A DNA stretch of 64,000 nucleotides from JALORV01 sp963780715 (GCA_963780715.1 CAWADK010000016.1:186001-250000); one strand, 5' to 3'; shown: positions 1 through 8,327, counted from the stretch's first letter. Notes: generated by a model not told the origin, from the sequence alone. Numbers and translations are program-made.

Positions 1-178
1 GCTCGTCGACGAACCGACGGCGCACCTCGATCCGCTGGCGGCCGCGCACGTCATCCACCTGCTCGAACAGTTCGTTGTCGCCGGCGTGACCGTCGTCATG
101 GCCTCGCACGGGGAGAGCGTGGCGATGCCGCCCCGCGCGCGCGTCATCGCGCTTGAATCCGCGCCGGTCACGGCATGA
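1..178 (+). CDS. ftsE: Cell division ATP-binding protein FtsE, C-terminal end only
   Basis: The first codon in frame begins at base 2, so the gene is cut by the window edge and only the last 58 residues are present. They begin at the Walker B region (LVDEPTAHLD, with the D-loop) and continue through the switch histidine (MASHGE), as in FtsE-type ABC ATPases. FtsE pairs with FtsX at the inner membrane to activate septal peptidoglycan hydrolases. The stop codon overlaps the ftsX start (ATGA at 175-178), which implies translational coupling. The identity is supported mainly by that neighbour. Confidence 0.9.
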   Translation, partial: LVDEPTAHLDPLAAAHVIHLLEQFVVAGVTVVMASHGESVAMPPRARVIALESAPVTA

Positions 179-1083
179 GCGCGATCGCGACGCGCTGGTT
201 CGCTCTGAAGCGGGCGGCGGCACTGATCCAGGGGCAGCCGGGAAACTTCCTCCTGAACGTCACGCTGGCCGGGGCGGCGCTGGCGGTGCCACTTTTCCTG
301 GCGATCCTCGCGTACGCGCTCGCTCCATGGACCACGCGCATCGAGGCGGGCCCCGAGCTGAACGTCTTCGTTGCTTTGGCAACCACGCCCAGCGACCTGG
401 AGCAGATGCGAACGAAGCTGGCTGCTGTCGATGGGGTCACAGGAGTGCGCCTGATCGCGCGCGACCAGGCCTTTGCCGAACTGAGCCGCCGCTCCGGAGT
501 CGCGTCAGGTGCGGCACCGCGCACGAATCCGCTGCCCGACGTGCTGGTGGCGCGCTTTGCGGCGAAGGTGGGACCCGAGGTGGTCGAGCGTTCGGCGGCG
601 TCGGTCCGCACATGGGCCGGCGTCGACTCCGTCCGACTGGACATTGAGTGGTTCCGCCGCGCCAGCGCACTCGCGCGCGCGGCAGGCATCATCCTCGTCG
701 TGGTCGCTGGCCTGACGCTGGCGCTGATCGCGCTCGTGCTGGTTGCAGCAGTGCGGTTGCAGGCGGAGTCGCGCCGCGATGAAACCGCCGTTCTTCATCT
801 CGCCGGGGCCCGCAACTCGTTCATTGTCCGTCCGTACGCCTACGCGGGAGCGCTGACACTGGGCCTCGGCGCCGCACTGGGACTTGCCATCGCGGTCGGC
901 GGTACGCTCATCGTCGAGCCTCGCATTGCGGCACTCGCGGCCGCGTTTGGGCAGGAGTTCCGCCTGACGATGCCTCCGGCATGGCTGGCCGCAGCGATCG
1001 TTCCTGCGGCTATCGTGCTCGGGCTCGCAGCGGCCGGTATCGGCGCCCGGACAGCGATTTCCAGTTCCTCGTTGACAAGGTGA
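175..1083 (+). CDS. ftsX: Cell division protein FtsX
   Basis: This 302-residue FtsX-family permease partner of FtsE forms a complex that transmits ATP hydrolysis to periplasmic amidase activators such as EnvC; an envC homologue lies at 19003. One membrane segment lies near residues 25-47, followed by a periplasmic domain to about residue 160 and three more C-terminal segments (about 165-195, 220-245 and 270-295). This is the usual four-helix FtsX topology. The start overlaps the ftsE stop by 4 nt. rpoH follows 146 bp downstream, the widespread proteobacterial ftsE-ftsX-rpoH order, but rpoH has its own promoter region. Confidence 0.95.
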   Translation: MSAIATRWFALKRAAALIQGQPGNFLLNVTLAGAALAVPLFLAILAYALAPWTTRIEAGPELNVFVALATTPSDLEQMRTKLAAVDGVTGVRLIARDQAFAELSRRSGVASGAAPRTNPLPDVLVARFAAKVGPEVVERSAASVRTWAGVDSVRLDIEWFRRASALARAAGIILVVVAGLTLALIALVLVAAVRLQAESRRDETAVLHLAGARNSFIVRPYAYAGALTLGLGAALGLAIAVGGTLIVEPRIAALAAAFGQEFRLTMPPAWLAAAIVPAAIVLGLAAAGIGARTAISSSSLTR

Positions 1084-1144
1084 GCGAACGCTCACACCCG
1101 ATAGCGGGTATTGCCGGCTGGTTACCTGAACGAATTGCTCAGGA

Positions 1145-1175
1145 TTGAACTTTCTCCTGAGTCGCCCTTCTAAAT
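1145..1175 (+). promoter_or_regulatory. Putative promoter of rpoH
   Basis: A TTGAAC element (1145-1150) stands 18 bp before TCTAAA (1169-1174), just upstream of the CIRCE operator. This resembles a vegetative promoter; the match is moderate and the start site is inferred. The placement would put the operator over the early transcribed region. Confidence 0.45.
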
Positions 1176-1177
1176 CG

Positions 1178-1204
1178 TTAGCACTCAACGGATGAGAGTG
1201 CTAC
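1178..1204 (+). promoter_or_regulatory. CIRCE element (HrcA operator) upstream of rpoH
   Basis: The 27-bp element is TTAGCACTC, nine bases, GAGTGCTAC. It matches the CIRCE consensus TTAGCACTC-N9-GAGTGCTAA at all but the last base of the right arm. HrcA binds such sites to repress heat-shock genes. It lies 26 bp before the rpoH start codon. It suggests that sigma-32 synthesis is under HrcA repression. Confidence 0.93.
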
Positions 1205-1229
1205 ATTTAAATCAAAGGGGGTAAGTTCA

Positions 1230-2147
1230 GTGACGAAGACCCGTTCGAGTGCTGCAGTCGCCAACGCCTTGATCCCGGCTGCGTCGCATGCCTTGGTGCT
1301 ACACCCGGGCAGCGTCGGCAGCATCGATGCTTATATCCAGGCGGTCAATCGCGTCCCGCTGCTGACGGCAGACGAGGAAGTTTCGCTGGCCCGTGAATTC
1401 CGCGATCGCGATGACCTCGATGCCGCAGGCCGCCTGGTGATGTCACACCTGCGTCTGGTGGTTGCTGTCGCCCGCAACTACCTTGGCTACGGACTGCCTC
1501 ACGCCGACCTGATCCAGGAAGGCAACATCGGGCTGATGAAGGCCGTGAAGCGCTTTGATCCCGAGCGCGGCGTGCGACTGGTGTCGTTTGCGCTGCATTG
1601 GATCAAGGCAGAGATCCACGAGTACATCCTGCGCAACTGGCGGCTGGTAAAGGTTGCGACCACGAAGGCGCAGCGCAAGCTGTTCTTCAACCTTCGCAGC
1701 ATGAAGCAGGGCTTGGGCACGATGTCGCCTGGCGAGATCGAAGGTGTCGCGCGCGAACTGAACGTCAAACCCGAGGAGGTCTCCGAGATGGAGACCCGCC
1801 TGTCCGGCGGCGACATCGCTCTTGAAGGCCGTATTGAGGACGGCGAGGAGGAATACGCTCCGATCGCCTACCTGGCCGACGAGGACTCGGAACCGACCGA
1901 AGTCCTCCAACGGCGCCAGCACGACATGCTGCAGTCCGACGGCGTACGACAGGCCATCGAGCGGCTCGACACGCGCAGCCGCCGCATCATCGAAGCTCGC
2001 TGGCTTAACGAGGATGCCGACGGTCGGGTTGGAACAGCCACTCTGCACGATCTGGCCGAGGAATTCGGAGTCTCCGCGGAACGAATCCGCCAGATCGAGG
2101 CCAAAGCCTTGCTGAAGCTGCGCACGGAACTCGCCGCCTTCGTGTAA
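1230..2147 (+). CDS. rpoH: RNA polymerase heat-shock sigma factor RpoH (sigma-32)
   Basis: This alternative sigma factor directs RNA polymerase to heat-shock promoters. The 305 residues include region 2 (DLIQEGNIGLMKAVKRFDP near 93-111), the RpoH box (QRKLFFNLR at about 148-156) that separates RpoH from other sigma-70 members, and a C-terminal region 4 helix-turn-helix (SAERIRQIEAKAL). The start is a GTG at 1230 preceded by an AAAGGGGG Shine-Dalgarno at 1214-1221. A CIRCE operator lies just upstream and an intrinsic terminator follows, so it is probably monocistronic and controlled by HrcA as well as by the usual post-transcriptional routes. Confidence 0.97.
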   Translation: MTKTRSSAAVANALIPAASHALVLHPGSVGSIDAYIQAVNRVPLLTADEEVSLAREFRDRDDLDAAGRLVMSHLRLVVAVARNYLGYGLPHADLIQEGNIGLMKAVKRFDPERGVRLVSFALHWIKAEIHEYILRNWRLVKVATTKAQRKLFFNLRSMKQGLGTMSPGEIEGVARELNVKPEEVSEMETRLSGGDIALEGRIEDGEEEYAPIAYLADEDSEPTEVLQRRQHDMLQSDGVRQAIERLDTRSRRIIEARWLNEDADGRVGTATLHDLAEEFGVSAERIRQIEAKALLKLRTELAAFV

Positions 2148-2232
2148 GCGCAGGCGCGCGGCGCGCCGGCTGCAAGTGTTGTAGCAGTTTCCGCCTCCGC
2201 TCCTCCCCCTCTCCTCCGACGAGGCGGATCAT

Positions 2233-2260
2233 GGCCCCAGCCTAGCTGGGGCCTTTTTTT
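2233..2260 (+). terminator. Intrinsic terminator of rpoH
   Basis: A perfect GC-rich hairpin (GGCCCCAGC, loop CTA, GCTGGGGCC at 2233-2253) is followed by seven T residues. It ends the rpoH transcript 24 bp before the next start codon. Confidence 0.93.
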
Positions 2261-2283
2261 GCCCGCCGCCCGATAATCCCCCG

Positions 2284-2919
2284 ATGAACTTGCTGGCCCT
2301 AAATGCGCCGCCACTGCTGGCGGGCTCGGCGACGTCAGTGCGTTCCCTGGCGTGCCGCGTCGCGACCAGCATTGCAGCGCCTTCGCCCGAACTGGTGGAA
2401 CGCGCCCGAACGATCGGTGGCCCGGAGCCCGCGATCGGGCGGGTGCAGTCGGGCGGCGCCTGGAACGACAACGTCGTGCACGGTGCGCTGGCCCGGGCGC
2501 TCGAACCCCTGCCGGGGCGCGCACTGCGGCAGACGTTCGAGTGGTATCAGTGCCTTGGTGCGTTCTTTCACACCGACGCGCACTACGCCGATGTGCTGTT
2601 CGGCGTCTGGTACATCGAAGGGCCGCCAGTCGACATCGTGTTTGCGCGCACCTCGCTGCGGGTTGCCGCCCGCCCCGGCACGATCGTCGTGTTCGATCCG
2701 TTCGAGGTTCACGGCGTGCTGTTGCCGGGAGCCACGGAGTACCGCGCCGACGACTATGCCGGCGGCGTTGCCAGCGTGTTCGTCGGTTTCGAACTGGAAC
2801 TGGTCGACGCGGTGCGGACTGCCTTCGACCTGGGTGAGCCAGCCGCTGGCGCACGGCTGGTTTCGAGCAGCACGCGAGTGATGCCGACTACCGGCGCCTT
2901 CGAGTCGCCGCCCAACTAG
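2284..2919 (+). CDS. Hypothetical protein with a 2-oxoglutarate/Fe(II)-dioxygenase-like metal motif
   Basis: The product has 211 residues and no signal peptide or membrane segment. Residues 95-101 read FHTDAHY, giving an H-x-D pair (H96, D98). A distal histidine lies in DPFEVHGVLLPG (H143), and an arginine follows at R154. This spacing and the beta-rich sequence between them resemble the double-stranded beta-helix 2OG-Fe(II) oxygenases. The substrate is unknown. It follows the rpoH terminator, so it must have its own promoter or rely on readthrough. Its last 4 nt overlap the convergent sco1 stop. The enzyme class is inferred from motif spacing only. Confidence 0.6.
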   Translation: MNLLALNAPPLLAGSATSVRSLACRVATSIAAPSPELVERARTIGGPEPAIGRVQSGGAWNDNVVHGALARALEPLPGRALRQTFEWYQCLGAFFHTDAHYADVLFGVWYIEGPPVDIVFARTSLRVAARPGTIVVFDPFEVHGVLLPGATEYRADDYAGGVASVFVGFELELVDAVRTAFDLGEPAAGARLVSSSTRVMPTTGAFESPPN

Positions 2920-3506
2920 AGCAGCTTGCGCAGGTCGCTGACGATATCGTCGACGCTGGCCCCGTGGCGGATGAAGAGCCGCACGCGGCCGTCACGGTCA
3001 ATGACGTAGCTGCCCGCCGTGTGGTCCATCGTGTAGGAGGTGGCGGTCTTGCCCGGCACTTTCTGATAGAAGATCTTGAATTCCTTGGCCGTCGCGGCGA
3101 TCTGCTCGGGCGTGCCGTGGAGAGCCACGAAGCTCGGGTCGAAGCTGGGCACGTACTGCGCCAGCACGGCCGGCGTGTCGCGCTCCGGATCGATCGTCAC
3201 GAAGATCACCTGCAGTCGCTCGGCATCGGCACCCAGGCGCTTCTTGACCTCGGCGAGGTCCGAGAGCGTCGTCGGGCAGACGTCGGGGCACTGCGTGAAC
3301 CCGAAGAAGATCACGACCACCTTGCCTCGATAGTCCGCCAGCTTGCGAGGGCCGCCGGCGGCGGACTCGAGCGAGAAGTCGCGCGCGTACTCGGCGCCGG
3401 TGATGTCAACCGCCTTGAATGCGGGCGGCGAGCAGGCCGCCGCCAGGAGACCAAGCAACACTGCCGCCACGTGGCGCAGGGATGGCAGCAGGCGAAGGGT
3501 GAGCAC
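2916..3506 (-). CDS. SCO1/SenC-family copper chaperone for cytochrome oxidase
   Basis: This 196-residue lipoprotein-like Sco protein delivers copper to, or reduces, the CuA site of cytochrome c oxidase subunit II. The N-terminal segment ends in LLAAACSPP, a lipobox-type cysteine. The thioredoxin-like fold carries the copper-binding CPDVC motif (FGFTQCPDVCPTTL) and the partner histidine in YTMDHTAG. The start is a GTG at 3506. It is the last gene of the oxidase block, 20 bp after ctaB, which fits its assembly role. Confidence 0.93.
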   Translation of the reverse strand: MLTLRLLPSLRHVAAVLLGLLAAACSPPAFKAVDITGAEYARDFSLESAAGGPRKLADYRGKVVVIFFGFTQCPDVCPTTLSDLAEVKKRLGADAERLQVIFVTIDPERDTPAVLAQYVPSFDPSFVALHGTPEQIAATAKEFKIFYQKVPGKTATSYTMDHTAGSYVIDRDGRVRLFIRHGASVDDIVSDLRKLL

Positions 3507-3526
3507 AGTATTGGCGCCGACCGCTG

Positions 3527-4417
3527 TCACACGTAATGGTCGGCCAGCAGCGCGGCGAACAGCGCGGACAGATAAACGATCGAGTAATTGAAGGTCGCCC
3601 GGGCGACCGCCGGATTCGGCGCCCGATACAGTCGCCAGGCGTAAACAACGAAGACGGCCCCGAGGGCCAGCGCTGCGACGAGGTAGAGCGCGCCCGACAT
3701 CTGCACCGCATAGGGCAGGACAGTGGTCGCCACCAGCCCGATCGTATACAGGAGGATGTGGAGCCGCGTGAGCGGCTCGCCGTGCGTCACCGGCAGCATC
3801 GGCCAGCCGGCCTTGCGATAGTCGTCGATGCGATACAGCGCAAGCGCCCAGAAGTGCGGCGGAGTCCAGACAAAGATGATCAGTGCGAGTAGCCAAGCTT
3901 CGGCCGGCGCGCTGTTGGTTACCGCGGCCCAGCCGAGTACGGGCGGCATCGCGCCGCTCATGCCGCCGATGACGATGTTCTGCGGCGTATACGGTTTGAG
4001 CAGGACCGTGTAAACGACGGCGTAGCCAACGAACGTCGCGAAGGTCAGCCACATCGTCAGCGGATTCACCTGCGTGTAGAGCACCCACATGCCCGCGCCG
4101 CCGATCAGGCCCGAGAACGCAATGGCCTGCACCGGCGTCAGGTCGCCCCGCGGCAGCGGCCGCATGCGCGTGCGCGCCATCTTCGCGTCGACGTGCTGCT
4201 CGATCAGCGAGTTGACCGCAAACGCCGCACCGGCCAGCAGCCAGATCCCGAGCGTCGCCACCGCGACGGCACGCAACGATGGCAGTTCCGGCGTCGCGAG
4301 AAACATGCCGATGACTGCGCAGAAGATTGCGAGCTGCGTCACGCGCGGCTTCGTCAACGCCCAGTACTGGGCCAGCAGGTGGCCCAGCGATCGCTGAGAA
4401 GCAGATAACTCGCGCAT
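3527..4417 (-). CDS. ctaB: Protoheme IX farnesyltransferase (heme O synthase)
   Basis: This UbiA-family membrane prenyltransferase converts heme B plus farnesyl diphosphate to heme O, the precursor of heme A. The 296-residue product has about nine hydrophobic segments. It contains the family aspartate-rich region (NSLIEQHVDAKMARTRMRPLP) and the conserved WTPPHFWALA motif. The ATG at 4417 gives the usual family length. It lies between ctaA upstream and sco1 downstream, all on the minus strand, so heme A synthesis and oxidase assembly are probably co-expressed. cyoE is the equivalent name in other bacteria. Confidence 0.95.
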   Translation of the reverse strand: MRELSASQRSLGHLLAQYWALTKPRVTQLAIFCAVIGMFLATPELPSLRAVAVATLGIWLLAGAAFAVNSLIEQHVDAKMARTRMRPLPRGDLTPVQAIAFSGLIGGAGMWVLYTQVNPLTMWLTFATFVGYAVVYTVLLKPYTPQNIVIGGMSGAMPPVLGWAAVTNSAPAEAWLLALIIFVWTPPHFWALALYRIDDYRKAGWPMLPVTHGEPLTRLHILLYTIGLVATTVLPYAVQMSGALYLVAALALGAVFVVYAWRLYRAPNPAVARATFNYSIVYLSALFAALLADHYV

Positions 4418-4452
4418 CGGGATGGAAAGGCTGTCGCGGGAAACCGGTGATT

Positions 4453-5532
4453 TTACCGGCTGCGGGCGCCGGCCGCCCTGAAAATGACGACGACCAGCAA
4501 GGCCACCAAAAGCGCTGCCCCGCCGCTGTGCAATACCGCCGCCACCAGGGGCCAGTTGAGTATCACGTTGGACAGCCCGGTCGCCACCTGCAGGACCAGC
4601 ACTGCCAGCAGCCAGCGAGCAGTGTGGTCGAGTCCGACCACCCGCCAGGCGCTCCAGATGAGGGCACCCACCGTCGCCGCCGCCACGAGCGCAAAGGCAC
4701 GATGCACCCAGTGGATCGTGACCAGGGCCTGAAACGGAATGATCTCGCCTTCGCCGGTCCTGCCGAGGTCGCGCCACAAGGTGAAGGCGTGCTCGAAGTC
4801 GAGCGGCGGCACCCACGCTCCCTGGCAGTGCGGAAAGTCGCTGCATGCGAGCACCGCATAGTTCGTGCTGACCCAGCCCCCGAGCGCGATCTGCAGCACC
4901 GTCACGCACAGCGCCGCCACGGCGAGCGGCCGCAGTCGATGCGCCACCGGCGCAACCGGCAGGCGCGGACTTTCACGCAGTGCCAGCCACACCAGCAGGG
5001 CCAGCAGGCCGATGCCGCCAAGCAGATGCACGGTCACGATCAGTGGCTGCAGCTTCTGCGTCACCGTCAATGCGCCGAAGGCGCCCTGCAGACAGACCCA
5101 CACCAGAGTCGCCGTCGCCAGCCACGGCGATGGCGCCGCGGCCGACGTGCGCACACGGCGCCAAGCCTGCACCGTGAGGATGATGATCAGCAGCCCGACG
5201 CCCATCGCGAAGTAACGATGCAGCATCTCGATCCATGCCTTGGTCATCGTCACCGGCCCGGTCGGCTGCGCGGATTCGGCGGCACGTATCGATTCACCCG
5301 CGGTCAGCGGATTCGAGTGCCCGTAGCAACCCGGCCAGTCCGGGCAACCGAGGCCCGAGTCGGTCAGGCGTGTGAATGCACCGAACATGATCAGGTCGAG
5401 CGTCAGGAACGCGGTGACCCAGGCGAGTTTTCGATACTTGGCCGGGTCCCGCGACAGCGCGACGTACGCGAGCGGTACTGCCGCAACGGCGACTCCCTTC
5501 ACCGCCAGCCAGAACAGTGCCTGCGGCTCCAT
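4453..5532 (-). CDS. ctaA: Heme A synthase (CtaA/COX15)
   Basis: This membrane monooxygenase converts heme O to heme A. The 359-residue product has about eight membrane segments and the paired heme-ligand histidines of the family (EMLHRYFAM and VTVHLLGG in the first half, TIHWVHRAFA and AAVLHSGG in the second). It also has the conserved TRLTDSGLGCPDWPGCYG loop with its cysteine pair. The ATG at 5532 overlaps the upstream gene's TGA by one base, so translation is coupled. It forms a functional pair with ctaB downstream. Confidence 0.95.
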   Translation of the reverse strand: MEPQALFWLAVKGVAVAAVPLAYVALSRDPAKYRKLAWVTAFLTLDLIMFGAFTRLTDSGLGCPDWPGCYGHSNPLTAGESIRAAESAQPTGPVTMTKAWIEMLHRYFAMGVGLLIIILTVQAWRRVRTSAAAPSPWLATATLVWVCLQGAFGALTVTQKLQPLIVTVHLLGGIGLLALLVWLALRESPRLPVAPVAHRLRPLAVAALCVTVLQIALGGWVSTNYAVLACSDFPHCQGAWVPPLDFEHAFTLWRDLGRTGEGEIIPFQALVTIHWVHRAFALVAAATVGALIWSAWRVVGLDHTARWLLAVLVLQVATGLSNVILNWPLVAAVLHSGGAALLVALLVVVIFRAAGARSR

Positions 5533-6167
5533 CAGTCCTTGCGCTCGACGCGCACCCAGTGACTCGACGCCGTCAGCAGGCGCGCAAGGTCCTTCTTCAC
5601 CTTCTGCGGCTCGGGATCCCGTGGCCAGCGCAGCATCACGTTGCCCATCGGGTCGACCAGCCATACGAAGCCTTCCAGCGCACTCGCCCCGTCCAGCGGC
5701 AGGAACTCGCGCACCGCGCTGGCAGGAGCGCGCACGACGTGCGTCCCTGCGTAGTCGCGCAGCACGGGCGTGGCAAGCGACGCATCGTCCGTCACCAGCC
5801 AGACCCGCTCGACGCGCTCCTGCTCCTTGCCGGTCATCAAACGCTGCTGTCTCATCTGCAGCAGTGCCGCCTGGCAGGGCTCCGTGCAGTCAGCCTGGCT
5901 TGCGCTGACCATCACCCACTTGCCGGCAAGCGACCGGAACGAGAATTCCGTGCCATCGAGCCTCGTCATGCGCATCGTCGCAGGGACCGGCCGCGGCGGA
6001 ACGATCAGCGTGCCGTAGTTCGTGCGTCCGCTGGGCGGAGCCACGTAGTAGGCGAAGTACGAAGCGAGGACCGGAGCGATGCAGACCGCAAGCACGGCGT
6101 AGAGCACGCGGTAGCGCTTCCAGTGCGAGGCGGGCGCCGCCGCCCTGGTGACCGAAGGTTCGCTCAT
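5532..6167 (-). CDS. Membrane-anchored thioredoxin-like oxidase-locus protein
   Basis: This 211-residue protein has one N-terminal membrane anchor (about residues 24-46) and a periplasmic domain. The segment WVMVSASQADCTEPCQAAL places a C-x3-C pair where Sco proteins carry their copper-binding CxxxC, and the surrounding strand pattern is thioredoxin-like. Homologues sit between surf1 and ctaA in betaproteobacterial oxidase loci. The start overlaps the surf1 stop (ATGA) and its own stop overlaps the ctaA start. A copper or redox role in oxidase assembly is inferred from the motif and the context. Confidence 0.75.
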   Translation of the reverse strand: MSEPSVTRAAAPASHWKRYRVLYAVLAVCIAPVLASYFAYYVAPPSGRTNYGTLIVPPRPVPATMRMTRLDGTEFSFRSLAGKWVMVSASQADCTEPCQAALLQMRQQRLMTGKEQERVERVWLVTDDASLATPVLRDYAGTHVVRAPASAVREFLPLDGASALEGFVWLVDPMGNVMLRWPRDPEPQKVKKDLARLLTASSHWVRVERKD

Positions 6168-6895
6168 GTTCGCGTGCCGCGCAGCGCCCGCGCGCCGAAG
6201 AAGATCGTCAGGCAGCCGCTCAGCGCCGCCAGGCCATACCACTGGAGCGCGTAGCCGCGATGCTTCTCGACTCCGCTCGCAGGCCGGACCCAGGCGCGCT
6301 GCAGGTTATCGGCGGCAGAGTTCGTCTGCTGCACGACGAAGCGCGCGACCGCGATTCCCGTGGTCCGCTCGTAGTCCTCGGGCTCGAGATTCGGCCAGAT
6401 GCCGGGCACGCGCAGCGACTGCGGCGGAGCGAGTTCCAGCAATCGCGGCACCCGCGCGACGGCCAGTCCTTCGATCTCGACGCTGCCGGCCGGACTCTCG
6501 ACACTGGGCATCAGTGCCGGATCACGCGCGTCGCGCGCGATCCAGCCGCGGTTGACGAGCACGCTCGCGCCATCCGGCAAGCGCAGCGGCGTGACGAGCT
6601 GGAATCCCGCGACGCCATTGAGCGAGCGGTTGTCGATGAAGACGGCACGCTCAGGCAGGAACTCCCCCTGCATTCGGACCCGCCGCGGCAGGTGCGCAGA
6701 CACTTGCGCAAAGTCGGCCCTGGAGTTCACGAGAACCGGCGTCATCGCCTCGGCCGCGTCCAGCTGTGCCTGAAGTCCCGCTTTCTCATCGCCGCGCCGC
6801 GTCTGCCAGGATCCCAGCGCGACGCCAAGCGACGTGACCGCTACGCCGACGAGGATCGCGCCCAGCACGCGCAAGGAGGAACGACGCTCCATCAT
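6164..6895 (-). CDS. SURF1 family cytochrome oxidase biogenesis protein
   Basis: SURF1 proteins help insert or retain heme A in subunit I of cytochrome c oxidase. The 243-residue product has the family architecture of two membrane helices (about residues 8-29 and 218-238) flanking a periplasmic domain. The conserved stretches LGSWQTRR near the N-terminus, VLVNRGWIARD in the middle and HRGYALQWYG before the last helix are present. Two in-frame ATGs (6895 and 6892) could serve as start. The gene is divergent from the small DUF2909 gene across a 42-bp gap. Confidence 0.92.
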   Translation of the reverse strand: MMERRSSLRVLGAILVGVAVTSLGVALGSWQTRRGDEKAGLQAQLDAAEAMTPVLVNSRADFAQVSAHLPRRVRMQGEFLPERAVFIDNRSLNGVAGFQLVTPLRLPDGASVLVNRGWIARDARDPALMPSVESPAGSVEIEGLAVARVPRLLELAPPQSLRVPGIWPNLEPEDYERTTGIAVARFVVQQTNSAADNLQRAWVRPASGVEKHRGYALQWYGLAALSGCLTIFFGARALRGTRT

Positions 6896-6937
6896 CGGCA
6901 CCGGTGGGATAATTGCAGGCACGCGCTCAATGCACCC

Positions 6938-7135
6938 ATGCGCATCATCATCGTCATTGCGTTCATCGGCATCCTCGCCGCGCTCGGCTCCGCGCTTGTA
7001 TTCCTGGTGCGGGACCGTGGCTCCACCAACCGGACCGTCAACGCACTGACCGTGCGCATCAGCCTGTCCGTAGCGCTCTTCCTTTTCATCCTGTTCAGCT
7101 ATTGGATGGGCTGGATCGAGCCGCGTTCCTACTAG
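6938..7135 (+). CDS. Twin-transmembrane small protein, DUF2909 family
   Basis: The 65-residue product is two membrane helices (about residues 3-22 and 40-58) joined by a short charged loop (VRDRGSTNRTVNALTVR). It is typical of the DUF2909 proteins found between coxC and surf1 in Betaproteobacteria. It runs opposite to the oxidase genes, divergent from surf1 and convergent with coxC. A GGATAATT sequence at 6907-6914 could serve as a -10 element. A role in oxidase assembly or stability is inferred from position only. Confidence 0.85.
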   Translation: MRIIIVIAFIGILAALGSALVFLVRDRGSTNRTVNALTVRISLSVALFLFILFSYWMGWIEPRSY

Positions 7136-7203
7136 GCTGGCCGGCAGCACAAAGAAATGCGGCGCCCGCAGGCGCCGCCATCCCAGGGCAGCGTTCGCCC
7201 CGG

Positions 7204-8067
7204 CTACAGCCAGTAGACGACGATATAAAGGCCGATCCAGACCACGTCGACGAAGTGCCAGTACCACGCGGCGCCCTCGAACGCGAAGTGGTGATCGGGC
7301 TTGAAGTGCCCGCGGATCAGCCGCGCCAGCACCACGCTCAGCATCACGGCACCGACGAAGACGTGGAAACCGTGGAAACCGGTGAGCATGAAGAACGTGG
7401 ACCCGAAGATGCCCGACGACAGCTTCAGGTTGAGATCCGAATAGGCGTGTCCGTACTCGTACATCTGCACGCCGAGGAACGTCACGCCGAGCAGCACCGT
7501 GAGTGCCAGCCAGCGGATCGCTGCGCTCCGGTGATTGGCCCGCAGGGCATGATGGGAAAGTGTCAGCGTGACACCCGAGGAGAGCAGCAGTGCGGTGTTG
7601 ATCGTCGGCAGCCAGAACGGGCCGATCGTGGTGAACGCATCGATGACGCCGGCAGGACCGGAGTGGGGCCAGGCCGGGTTGAAGTCCGGCCACAGCAGCT
7701 TGTGGTCGAAGTCGCCCAGCATCGGGGCCGTGATTACGCGGGCATAGAACAGCGCGCCGAAGAACGAGGCGAAGAACATCACCTCCGAGAAGATGAACCA
7801 GCCCATCCCCCAGCGAAACGAGGCATCGACCTTGCGGTTGTAGGCGCCGTGCTCCGACTCGCTCGCCACCACCGAGAACCACCCGAACATCATGTAGACG
7901 AGCGTGGCGAGGCCGATCGCCAGCGGGATGTAGCCGGTCGAATTGTGGTTGACCACCAGTCCCGCACCGATGCCGGTGAACGCCATGGCGATCATCCCGA
8001 CCATCGGCCACTGCGCCGGCGCCGGTACGTAATAGTCCGGAGCTGCTCCCCCGTGCGTATTGGCCAT
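7204..8067 (-). CDS. ctaE: Cytochrome c oxidase subunit III
   Basis: This 287-residue integral membrane protein has seven predicted helices and belongs to the CoxC/CtaE family. It stabilises the catalytic subunit I and lines the oxygen and proton uptake surface. Family features include WPMVGMIAMAF near the N-terminus, GWFIFSEVMFFASFFGALF, GFHGFHVFVG and the C-terminal WYWHFVDVVWIGLY. It lies downstream of cox11 and the DUF2970 gene in the same direction. The start ATG at 8067 has a purine-rich GGGAGCAGGAGC region just before it. The gene is full length. Confidence 0.96.
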   Translation of the reverse strand: MANTHGGAAPDYYVPAPAQWPMVGMIAMAFTGIGAGLVVNHNSTGYIPLAIGLATLVYMMFGWFSVVASESEHGAYNRKVDASFRWGMGWFIFSEVMFFASFFGALFYARVITAPMLGDFDHKLLWPDFNPAWPHSGPAGVIDAFTTIGPFWLPTINTALLLSSGVTLTLSHHALRANHRSAAIRWLALTVLLGVTFLGVQMYEYGHAYSDLNLKLSSGIFGSTFFMLTGFHGFHVFVGAVMLSVVLARLIRGHFKPDHHFAFEGAAWYWHFVDVVWIGLYIVVYWL

Positions 8068-8096
8068 TTGCTCCTGCTCCCTCTCTAAGTCTGTCG

Positions 8097-8324
8097 CTAG
8101 CTCACTACCATTCGAACCACCAGCACCAGCGTCAGCACGAACAGCGCCGCCGCACCGATGCCGGCAATGATCACGTAGACCGGATTCAGCCGAACCGAAT
8201 CCTTCTCGTACTCTGACCGCCGCCGCACGCCGAAAAACGACCATAGGACCGCCCGCATCGTGGGCAGGAAACCCGCGCTGCCTGCAGGCGGTTTCGGCAT
8301 CCCGGCCTCATCACCCGACGTCAT
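8097..8324 (-). CDS. DUF2970 family small membrane protein
   Basis: The 75-residue protein matches the DUF2970 pattern: LWSFFGVRRRSEYEKD, then RLNPVYVIIAG leading into one C-terminal membrane helix (about residues 49-72). It sits between cox11 and coxC, where DUF2970 proteins are regularly found in Betaproteobacteria. An accessory role in the oxidase complex is suggested by position; the biochemical function is unknown. A second ATG eight codons in would also give a plausible product. Confidence 0.85.
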   Translation of the reverse strand: MTSGDEAGMPKPPAGSAGFLPTMRAVLWSFFGVRRRSEYEKDSVRLNPVYVIIAGIGAAALFVLTLVLVVRMVVS

Positions 8325-8327
8325 GCG

